Below the pieces are notes generated by a model. It did no database searches and was not told where the DNA came from. It saw only the letters and a list, made by a program, of their open reading frames with translations. Made by a program: the position numbers and the translations under genes. A DNA stretch of 64,000 bases, taken from contig JALGAS010000001.1 in the NCBI GenBank assembly GCA_023078685.1, positions 5,084,001-5,148,000 on the forward strand. Direction: 5' to 3'. This DNA is from Neopestalotiopsis rosae. Lineage: Eukaryota; Ascomycota; Sordariomycetes; Amphisphaeriales; Sporocadaceae. Below are positions 55,444 to 64,000 of this stretch, in pieces (positions within the stretch are counted from its first letter, which is position 1; every line of letters begins with the position of its first letter).

Positions 55444-57664
55444 ATGGATTGCAAATTCTCAATGCGCAATCTTTTGTTCAAGATGAATTTCTTCCCTCCC
55501 CCAATCTCCAACATTCCAGATGGAGATCTGACGGATGGCGCCGCCTCTGCTGTCTCTACTGCTCCCTCGACTCCCGAGGGCAGTCTGACATTCAGTCCCG
55601 TCTTACGTGCTAGAGTCGGCAGTCAGGTCGAGATTGAGTCCTCTAGCCTCGTAGGTCAGGCATCGGAGACAACCTCTGTTTCGTCGCCATCGATCACTCG
55701 CTCGCCGCCGCGAGTGCGCACTATCTGCTGCGTCGGCGCTGGCTATGTTGGTAAGCTGCATCATTAACAATTCTGAGGCAGCAACTCAGAATTGTCCTGT
55801 TTAGTGGATTACATGATCGCTAACTTTGATAGGTGGCCCGACTGCGGCGGTCATTGCTTATCAAAACCCACAAATACGTGTCACTGTCGTTGACAGAGAT
55901 GAAAAACGAATCAAGCGCTGGAATTCCAAGCATCTCCCAATCTATGAGCCTGGTCTCGGGGACATTGTTCGGATCGCTCGAGACGGTTCGCGAGAATTCT
56001 CAATCACAAACGAGCCTGCCAATACAATAGCGGCTGATGTGTTGTCTGAGACGACTTCGTCATCAGACTACAGCAGTCAGTCTGAGGGTCATGAAAACAA
56101 CCTGAAAACCATTCCAGCTCGGACGCCCAACCTCTTCTTCTCGACGGATGTTGCCAGACATATTTCTGAGGCCGATGTGGTCCTTGTCGCCGTCAACACC
56201 CCAACCAAATCAAAAGGTATGGGAGCCGGGAGTGCCACTGACATGACCGCATTCGAGGCAGTCACTGGCGTTGTCGCACAACACGCTCGACCTGGAGCAA
56301 TTATCGTGGAAAAGTCGACCGTTCCGTGCAGAACTGCACAACTTGTGAAAGAGACGGTACGTCTTCCCAGAACAGAACATGAAAACGACGAGTTTCTTGC
56401 AACGGTACTAACATTGGCCCAGATGTCTATTCATCGCCCAGGCGTACATTTCGAGATCCTCTCTAATCCCGAATTCCTTGCTGCGGGTACAGCTATGAAG
56501 GATTTGATGAGACCCGACCGTGTACTCATTGGAAGCTCGACAACGCTTTCGGGCAGACGAGCAGCCGAGGCTCTTGCTGAAGTGTATGCTGCATGGGTTC
56601 CGAGAAAACGTATCATAACGACAAATGTGTGGTCATCAGAGCTGGCCAAGCTAGTCGCAAATTCCATGCTTGCTCAGAGAATCAGCTCCATCAACTCGAT
56701 ATCTGCCATTTGCGAAAAGACAGGTGCAGATGTGGACGAGGTCGCGGCCTCAATTGGATGCGACCCAAGGATTGGCGACAAGTTCTTAAAATCTGGCATC
56801 GGTTTTGGCGGCAGTTGTTTCAAGAAAGACATCCTCAGCCTTGTTTACTTGGCAGAAACTCTCGGGCTTGAAGAAGTGGGCGAGTACTGGCGCCAAGTAG
56901 TCAAGATGAACGAGTATCAGCGAGATCGCTTTAGCAAGCGTGTCATCAAGTGTCTCAACAATACCTTGACCGGCAAAAAGATTACCATCTTGGGCTATGC
57001 GTTCAAGGCAAACACGTCCGACACGCGCGAATCACCGGCTCTGGAGATCATCAAGACGCTACTTGAAGAAGGCCCCAAAGAGATTGCCATCTTTGACCCT
57101 TGCTGCAGCCCGGCCGTTATCAGAGACGAGATCAAAACACTGCTCAAGGGAGTCGCGGCCCTACAAGCCGATGGCGGCCCGATAGTGGTATATGGCAACG
57201 CATACGAGGCCTGTACAGCTTCCAACGCCGTGCTGGTCACAACTGAATTCGACGAGTTTCGTATGACTTCCACCAAGTCTGCCTCCCCGGTTCGTCCTGG
57301 GGTGCGAAATGCCGATCCTCGACCTTTCCACCTAAGTGGCCCGACGGAGACTGAAGTCTTGGCTTTACATGAACATTTGCTTGAATATGGATGCTGCCCG
57401 GCTGGAGCAGATCCTCTACATAGATATGTGGAGGAGCCTGGCTGTGCGGACGATTGCCCCGATTGTGACCCGGAACAGGGCGGCTATTCGACGGCAGGAA
57501 GTTCAGACGAGCACAAGCCCAAAGAGAAGCTGGACTGGAATAAGATTGCATACCACTTGCAGAAGCCAAAATGGGTTTTCGACGGACGAGGTGTCACGGA
57601 CGTAGACACACTCAACCGGCTGGGTGTCACGGTTGAAAGCGTGGGTCGTCAAGGGCGAGCTTGA
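55444..57664 (+). CDS. UDP-glucose 6-dehydrogenase
   Basis: Exons are 55444-55750, 55833-56356 and 56423-57664, giving 690 aa. The second intron (66 nt) is in frame and free of stops but has donor GTACGT, branch TACTAAC and acceptor CCCAG. Removing it joins LVKET to MSIHRPGVHFEILSNPEF. Motifs: NAD fold VGAGYVGGPTAAVIAY, VNTPTKSKGMG, EKSTVP, NPEFLAAGTAMKDL, ELAKLVANSMLAQR, catalytic GGSCFKKD (Cys at about 408), GYAFKANTSDTRESPA. The enzyme oxidises UDP-glucose to UDP-glucuronate with two NAD+. It is longer than usual: a 100-residue Ser-rich N-terminal extension, and an insert between VTTEFDEFR and LDWNKIAYHLQKPKWVFDGRG holding a Cys cluster. The end of the insert region keeps the normal dehydrogenase tail. 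Starts at 55462 and 55483 are also in frame. Confidence 0.93.
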
Positions 57665-58548
57665 GTTTACGAGACAAAGTGACAGGTTCCACGAAGAAGA
57701 CAGGATTCATTGTTCGAAATGTTTATATGAAGCGCATCATACTTGGGGAGTTGGCCAGGTACTTACATCGATCATCTTTACAGGAGCGGCTGCTGAACTT
57801 GGGATACGAGAATGAGCAATCTTTCATTTGTCAAACATTGTTTTGGTTGGATCAAGATGCGGTCTTTTTTTAAGAGAGTTATTTGGATACAAGTTACCGT
57901 TGTAGCAGAGCTTGTATGTTGTCTGCTGTTTTTCTTTTGCGAACGAGATCAGATCAATACCCCTGTATGTATGGATAGGTTACCGTCTATAGAAATTCTT
58001 TCTTAATTCAGCCTATAAGTTCAGAGGGCTTATCGGCTATATCTGGTACCTAACCTAGCGTGTACAGGCGGACTAGTCCAGACTCCATCGCGTTTGTGCT
58101 CGGCAATAATGTGCGGCTTCCACGTGATCAGGTGGGCAGGTTCCATGGATTATTGTAGTGTAAAACCTCCGAACACATCACGGCGAACTCGGAGATTAAT
58201 CACATTCCCATGGTGAGAAAATGGGCATACTTGTTCAGCCAGACGCGTGAGAATTGCATTCGACCACAAGCGCGGGCATTGTCGGGGCGCACTACTGGGG
58301 AACAGCGGGCAGTATTCAGCTGGTCGGACATAAAAAACTACCGAGACGGAACCCTGTATCATTGTACCGAGGCGCCGACGTCATTCATAAAACCCAAGGG
58401 ATTCCCGGCGCGCGGAGATGGATGCTCGTGTATGAGAATGAAACGCGTCACGTACTAGAAAGAGAAGTTAGATTGAATTATTTCATCTATTCTCATCACC
58501 AGGATTTCTCGTCGCAATTGCAAAGAGAACCTACGCACGAGGAAGAAA
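57665..58548. other. Intergenic, no gene seen
   Basis: About 880 bp between two tandem plus-strand genes. Several short ORFs are shadows or noise. No motif recognised. Confidence 0.5.
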
Positions 58549-60350
58549 ATGACGAGGTGTAGCAGAGTTTTGAGAGCGTCGCTCCAACTGTCCAGAGGCG
58601 GCTGGGCAGCGCCAAAAAGGATTACCAGCAGCAGCACCGCTCAACTATACGCCCCGCTCGTGCAAAGGCTGTACTCGACCGACGGGCCCAAGCCCAATCG
58701 CGGCGGCTCAAAGGTGTTCAAGTCGGCAGACGAGGCCGTCGCCGATCTCAAAGATGGCTCAGTCATTTTGAGTGCGGGTTTTGGTCTTTGTGGTGTAGCA
58801 GGTGTGTTTTTCATGCGTATAACCAGTTTGCACTCATATATCACAGGGTGACTGACATTTTCCCTTTTCACTGTACAGAAACACTCATTGAGGCGATACA
58901 CAAGAAGGGACTCAAGAATCTGACGGCGGTGTCGAATAACGCCGGCGCCGGCGACAAGGGCCTGGCCAAGCTCACCGGCGACGGCCGGATAGACCGCATG
59001 ATCATGTCGTACCTCGGCAGCAACAAGGAGCTGGAGCGGCAGTACCTCAGCGGCGAGGTCGCGGTCGAGCTGTGCCCGCAGGGCACCTTGGCCGAGAGGC
59101 TGCGCGCGGCTGGTGCTGGTATCCCGGCCTTTTATACTTCGACTGGTGGCAGTAAGTCTTGTCTTACTCTTTCTTACTCCTAAGCTATATGAAACTCACA
59201 GTTGTACTACAGGAACATTTATCGAGTCTGGAGAAATCCCACTGAGATTTACGCCAGAAGACGGCATTATAGAAAAAGGTATCCCGAAAGAGTCGAGGAT
59301 ATTCAATGGAAAGTCTTACATTATGGAAAAGGCTCTGCCAGGCGACGTGGCCATCCTGCGGGCATGGAAGGTCGATGAGGCGGGCAACTGTGTCTTCAAG
59401 TGAGTGTGGACTATGAGACTCTCAATGCCCAAACTGAATTTTACTAACTTGCGCCCTCGAAAAGGTACACCACACGAACGTACGCCCCGCTCATGGCCAA
59501 GGCCGCCAAGATCGCCATTGTCGAAGCCGAGGAGATTGTGCCCGTCGGCACCCTCGACCCGCAAAACGTGCACCTCCCGGGCATCTTCATCGACCGCATC
59601 GTGCCGGCGACGGCGCCCAAGCAGGTGGAAAACCTCAAGCTGGCGCCGCCAAAGGGCGACTCGGCCAAGTCAAAGGGCACGGCGCCCCGCAACGCCCGCA
59701 ACATCATTGCCCAGCGGGCCGCCAAGGAGCTCCAGGACGGCTACTTTGTCAACCTGGGCGTGGGCATCCCGACCCTGGCGGCGTCCTACGTCCCCGACGG
59801 CGTCCAGGTCTGGCTGCAGTCCGAGAACGGCATCCTGGGCATGGGCCCTTACCCGGCCAGCGAGGCCGACGTGGACCCGGACCTGATCAACGCCGGCAAG
59901 GAGACGACGACGCTCATCCCGGGCGCGTCCGTCTTCGACTCGGCCGAGTCCTTCGGCATGATCCGCGGCGGCCACGTCGACGTGTCCATCCTGGGCGCCT
60001 TCCAGGTCTCGGCCTCGGGCGACCTGGCCAACTACATGATCCCGGGCAAGATCTTCAAGGGCATGGGCGGCGCCATGGATTTAGTCTCCAACCCGGAGCA
60101 GACCAAGATCGTGGTGGCGACCGAGCACGTGGATAAAAAGGGCGCCAGCAAGATCGTCCAGGACTGCAAGCTGCCCCTCACGGGCAAGGGCGTCGTCAGC
60201 ACCATCATCACCGACCTGGCCGTCTTCCAGGTCGACCGCGTGAAGGGCGGTTTGACGCTTACCGAGGTGGCCGAGGGCGTCGACGTCGAGACTGTCAAGA
60301 AGAATACTGATGCCGAGTTCACGGTTGCTGAGCCGCTTGGCACGTTTTAA
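58549..60350 (+). CDS. Succinyl-CoA:3-oxoacid CoA-transferase (SCOT), mitochondrial
   Basis: Exons are 58549-58801, 58879-59151, 59213-59399 and 59465-60350, giving 532 aa. The N-terminal 45 residues are basic and rich in Ser/Arg/Leu, a mitochondrial presequence. The alpha-type half starts [26 protein letters not shown] as a run of conserved positions ([61 protein letters not shown]). A Lys/Ser/Pro linker follows, then the beta-type half with [22 protein letters not shown] and the catalytic Glu in [11 protein letters not shown]. It moves CoA from succinyl-CoA to acetoacetate, for ketone-body and amino-acid use in the matrix. Length is as in animal SCOT, with both halves fused in one chain. 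Confidence 0.95.
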
Positions 60351-61015
60351 AAAGAGTCTTGCTTAAAGGGGCGATTCGAGAATTCTTTGACTGTTTTCAT
60401 CATGAAGCATTGTATATAGATATGAGAGCGACGTTTATTCATAGCGTTTTGTATATAAATCGTACTGGAGTGGAATTTACAATTTGGCATTTGACTCTTG
60501 AGGGTATATGGAGGCTTTCTTGTGCTCGAGTACTTCTGCGAACCAAGATGACGGCTCTCGAATCGTGGACGACAATCGTCCAGACTTTTATGCCTGAGAA
60601 CATGTATCACTTTTGAGACGCAAGTGGACGCGAATTTGCAGGTCGTGACAGCCAAGCCCTTCGTGAGCTTTAAAAATGCAGTGAAATGGGAGAGACCTTG
60701 GGGGCCGTCAGCCCGTATACACATTGCTTAATTGGGATAGTTTCAAGGTGGTATTGCATTCGGATTGACAGTCAAGCCCTCCGTGGGCTTTGAAAATGCA
60801 AGGGAAAATCCTACCGTCCAAGAATGATGAGATCGATATTTTTGAAGACCAATTCATTACGAACCAGGCCAAGGTGAAAAGGCGTGACATCAACTTCAAA
60901 GATGAAAATAAAATTTCCTTCTCTCATTAATGCTAAAACAATGGTATCTCTATTTGAATTTTTGACCTTTCTCGTACAAAAGCGTCTTGCTCTCTAATGA
61001 TTTCTTTCTTTCTCC
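60351..61015. other. Convergent 3' region with the direct repeat, no gene seen
   Basis: 665 bp between the stops of two convergent genes, AT-rich, holding the 35-bp repeat pair listed separately. No supported ORF. Confidence 0.5.
60646..60800. repeat. Two 35-bp direct repeats 120 bp apart, differing only by transitions
   Basis: Copies at 60646-60680 and 60766-60800 share 31 of 35 positions (core AAGCCCT, CGTG, GCTTT, AAAATGCA). The four differences are two C/T and two A/G changes. They lie in the 3' flank shared by two convergent genes. Confidence 0.8.
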
Positions 61016-61986
61016 TTACAACTTGGCCCGCAAACCAGGCGCAAAAGTAGTCCCCGTCCCGCCGGTGATGACGCTGGCCAGGGCGTCGATCTGCTCCAGC
61101 ATCCACAGGTTGCCCTCGTCGCTCGCCAGCCACTCGCCGCCCTGGACCTCGTCCTCGCCCGCGGCCCGCGCGCCGCCGTACTCGTAGGCCTTGCGCAGCC
61201 CAAAGATGTGCGAGATGACCTGTGGTCCCACGCCCGTCTGGGTGCGCAGGCAGGAGATGGCCACCAGGCTGGTCAGCACGCGGCCGACGACGCCGCCGTC
61301 GGGTCTACCCCCGGCCTCGCCGCGCGGCGGGTTGGACAATAGGTTCGTGTAGTGCCCGTTCAAAATGTGCACGGGCAGGTCCGGGTGGCTCTGGCCCAGC
61401 TTGTCGAGGAGCTTGCGCTCGAACCCGACGTAGACCGAGTCCCAGAGGGCGAGGCCGTCGCGCTGGCGGGCCTCGAGGTTCTGGGGCGTCAGCTGGCGCG
61501 TCGGCCGCGCCGTCTGCGAGAGCTGCGAGGCCACGTCCTGCGGCAGGCTGGCGTAAAAGGCCCCCAGGGTGTTGATGGAGCGTGGGATGCCGTTGAACGA
61601 GATGCACTTGAGCCCGACCTCGCGGATCAGCTCGGCGTTCTGCACCGGCGTCCTCGCTGGTGATGACGACTGTTCGTTGGCGACGTGGAATATCGAGGTC
61701 ATGGCCTCGGGGCAGTTTAGCGTTGCACTCACGGCTGTCTATTGTTTTTTCCCTTGTAGTCAGCATTTTGTACTCAATGAATCCCCAATGATGTACCCAA
61801 TCTCATATTCTCTTCAATTTTCCGTACCGATACTGTGATCCATGCCGGCAATCCGACCTTCTTCTCTGCAGCGTTGCTCGCGAACCGCGCCAGCGCAGGC
61901 TTCACCTGAGCCGAGGCCTTGGTCAAGCCCGGGCTGGCGGCGGGGGCATTGATGAGGGCCTTGACGGCTTCCGAGAGTTTCGACAT
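61016..61986 (-). CDS. AhpD/carboxymuconolactone-decarboxylase-like protein, probably mitochondrial
   Basis: Exons on the minus strand are 61986-61828 and 61738-61016, joined in phase 0 (..AWITVS then TAVSATLN), giving 293 aa. The N-terminus (MSKLSEAVKALINA, PALARFASNAAEKK) is basic and Ser/Ala-rich, so a mitochondrial location is possible. The body has the CMD-type pattern: LIREVGLKCISFNGIPRSINTL as conserved positions, then HYTNLLSNP, VGRVLTSLVAISCLRTQTGVGPQVISHIFG. A Cys at the active-site position pairs with downstream His. Family members are antioxidant or decarboxylase-type all-alpha proteins, and most fungal ones are uncharacterised. The AhpD call is by pattern only. Confidence 0.7.
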
Positions 61987-62788
61987 GTTGCGCCTGGTAT
62001 TGACTTCCTAAAAAAGGAAAAAGAAAGAAACAGATCTCTCTTTTTGGGGAATCGATCGACTGAAACTCAATTGGGGTATATTCAGCGATAGGTAATAGAT
62101 ATACAATGCTTCATGGGAATAATTCCTTATAACCCCAACGGACAAGAACCGCGGCTCGTGGCCGAGTCAATGAATGAAATTCGGAGTCGCGGATCATGGG
62201 TCCCCCCTCGGGCGTTCTTGAATGCCCGTCTCATGGGCCGATTCGGATTTTGCTTGCCACGGATCTGGGCCCCAACACCCAGCAAGGCCCCCAGCTAGAG
62301 AGCGGGCAAGGGGCTGGGGGTTCGCTTGCACTGTTCCTTCGCTACGCTAGAGCGTCGTGGCTAATGCTGTAAGCTCCACTTACCCACTAATGCTCGCCCC
62401 CCGCGGGGGTGGAGCTCCAGGGCGAGTCCCCAATTCTGCGAGAGCGAACTCGGTGGAATGAATATACGAATCGCTGCCCCAGCTGCCAAGCCCATCACCA
62501 ACATACGCCATTTTATAATGCCGCAACTGACATAACACTGGAGGACATTATCATCAGGTAACAACTGTGTCAACTTAATTCAAGCCTAATTATCTTTACA
62601 GTAAAAAAATATACAGAAATTGTATTCAGAACTTATTTCCGAAAATCGTCTACATTTAAACAAGGTGTAATTATTGCTACAACCGCCACAATTCTGCTCA
62701 TCTTCCAGCATCTTTCCACACATTCTTATAGAATTATTATAGATTATCCAATATGATAGCAAGGGATCCCTAAAATAAAGCAACAAAT
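61987..62788. other. Intergenic, no gene seen
   Basis: About 800 bp between the start of the AhpD-like gene and the stop of the permease gene, both on minus. The part from 62570 to 62780 is strongly A+T-rich. No supported ORF. Confidence 0.5.
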
Positions 62789-64000
62789 CTACAATACCAA
62801 TTTGAACGACGGCTCTCTATCGTCCAACTTGCCAATATATTTGTCATATTTTCCATTGGCCTTGTCCTTGTTAATCTTCCAGCAATGAATTACATTGAAG
62901 AGAATCCTGGTAACTCAGTATCAGTAAATGATGGCATCATTTGAGCTCCTCGTTTGCGGAAACTTACAAGAACCAGCCCGCGACCAAGAGTCCGAGGATA
63001 ATGGTGTGTCCCTTGTGGTACTGCGGACCCTGAGACTTTGGGTACACAAAGACGGTCACGAACCCGCCACAGTTGGCAATGGCTAGTTGCAAGGCGCTGG
63101 TGGTTGCGCGCTTGTAATGGCCGGCCGAGTTGTTGGACAGCCAGCCCAGCACCGGCGGTACCGAGCTGTACAGGCCCGTTGCCATCAAAAACGTCATGCC
63201 GTACTTTACGTGCGGGTTTGTCGTGTTGGCAATGACGGCGTAGCCGATGATGGCGATGGGGAGTGTGCACAGCATCATGATGCCACGGATGCGCAGGCGA
63301 TCCGAGAGAACGGCCACAATGACTAAGAGATTCTGATGAGCTTGGGAATCCAGCGTTGTGCCTAGTCAAGTCACTTACCAGTGCAGATAGCCGCCACTGC
63401 ATACGGAATGACTGACCATAATTGGGTCTCTGAAACCGTATAGCCACCAAGAGCATTGATAATGGTTGGTAGCTGTGCTTGTTAATCTACACGTACGAGC
63501 ATGAAGCTGAAAGGGGGCTCACAAAAAGACCAAACGAATAGAGCCCAGACAAGATGCCAAAGTACGCGCAGGCAGTCAGCCAGGTTTGCCAGCTAAAAAC
63601 GCCGCGGCCAACCTCGGACCATGAAAATCTCTCCTCGACCTCGCTGCAATAAAAGATTAGTACAACGCTATATCTACCTCTGATCGAATTCATCTCTGAT
63701 ACGTACTGGTCGCGAATCCTGTTGTCTCCCCTTGACTTGAGTCTGTTCATTGCAAATTCACGTTCTTCCGGGGTGAGGAATTTGGCCGTGCTGATTCCAT
63801 TAGGTAGGATAAAGTAGACGAGAATAGCGACCACGGCTGTCTATTATTGGGTATCAGTATTTTACTCGTACCATGTATATCACTAGAGAAATAGAAGGTA
63901 GGAGGAAAACAGAATGAGAAGAATGTCTTACCAGCAGGCCTTCAATTACAAAAATCCATCTCCAGCTATTGAGACCTCCTCTGGTGCCAATTTGCGAGAT
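62789..64000 (-). CDS. MFS permease, allantoate/nicotinate (ACS, Dal5-like) family, 5' end outside window
   Basis: The gene enters from beyond 64000. Exons on the minus strand: 64000-63933, 63840-63707, 63643-63523, 63472-63379, 63322-62968 and 62906-62789, about 211 residues visible. All five introns are short with GTAAG-type, GTACGT or GTGAGC donors, and every join keeps frame. Reading: GLNSWRWIFVIEGLL, TAVVAILVYFILPNG, LTPEEREFAMNRLKSR, FSWQTWLTACAYFGILSGLYSFGLF, LPTIINALGGY, LSDRLRIRG, SNNSAGHYKRATTSALQLA, NCGGFVTVFVYP. WRWIFVIEG, the LPxF-type loop and the helix-10 NxxGHYKR pattern are hallmarks of the Dal5/Tna1 group of plasma-membrane symporters for anions such as allantoate or nicotinate. 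The C-terminal tail ends DDREPSFKLVL. Substrate unknown. Confidence 0.88.

Noticed and set aside
61731..63840. Same exon start (ACAGCCGTG after an ATAG acceptor) in the AhpD-like gene and the permease
   Set aside because: Only about nine bases match, in unrelated proteins. Most likely coincidence.
1..64000. CRISPR arrays, rRNA, intact transposases or terminal repeats
   Set aside because: Looked for throughout. No regularly spaced repeats, rRNA-like sequence or transposase motif seen. CRISPR would not be expected in a fungal nuclear genome.

Overview
The window is nuclear DNA of a filamentous ascomycete (Pezizomycotina, most likely Sordariomycetes). Genes are interrupted by short introns (about 40-145 nt) with GTNNGT donors, YAG acceptors and CTAAC/CTGAC-type branch sites. 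Intergenic spaces are 0.2-4 kb, there are no operons, and the gene set is typical of the group: Medusa/REN1 regulator, Zn2Cys6 regulator, type I metacaspase, STAND-type N-terminal domain, Ser/Ala-rich secreted proteins. I rebuilt exon structures by reading splice sites, joining frames and checking that each joined CDS is a multiple of three.

Layout. 1-1837: 5'-truncated Medusa-type developmental regulator, then 4 kb with no gene except a tRNA-like relic. 5.9-13.4 kb: a PEP-mutase/isocitrate-lyase superfamily lyase, a DUF1275 membrane protein and a DHA1 MFS exporter. 14.4-18.7 kb: housekeeping genes, namely SNARE Bos1, thiamine pyrophosphokinase and Mia40. 19.2-26.8 kb: a MAL-type locus of Zn2Cys6 regulator, alpha-glucoside permease and GH13 maltase, the last two divergent over a 1.7 kb shared promoter. 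27.8-34.6 kb: two Ser/Ala-rich secreted proteins and a single-pass membrane protein with a Cys-containing ectodomain. 35.2-39.9 kb: a PEBP protein, a protein with a STAND-like N-terminus but no P-loop, and a metacaspase. 40.9-44.2 kb: a WW-domain protein and an OM14-like mitochondrial outer-membrane protein. 46.3-49.8 kb: two convergent genes of unknown function. 50.6-57.7 kb: an isochorismatase-like hydrolase, a GT4 glycosyltransferase and a UDP-glucose dehydrogenase, the last two divergent. 58.5-62 kb: mitochondrial 3-oxoacid CoA-transferase and an AhpD-like protein. 62.8-64 kb: the 3' part of an ACS-family MFS permease whose 5' end lies outside the window.

How genes may work together. The clearest functional group is the maltose/alpha-glucoside locus (regulator, uptake, hydrolysis). 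A second plausible pair is UDP-glucose dehydrogenase, which makes UDP-glucuronate, with an SQD2-like GT4 enzyme that could use it. A third is a STAND-like protein convergent with a metacaspase, both cell-death-related families. The last two are inferences from position and family, not demonstrated links. I found no CRISPR array, no rRNA and no intact transposon.
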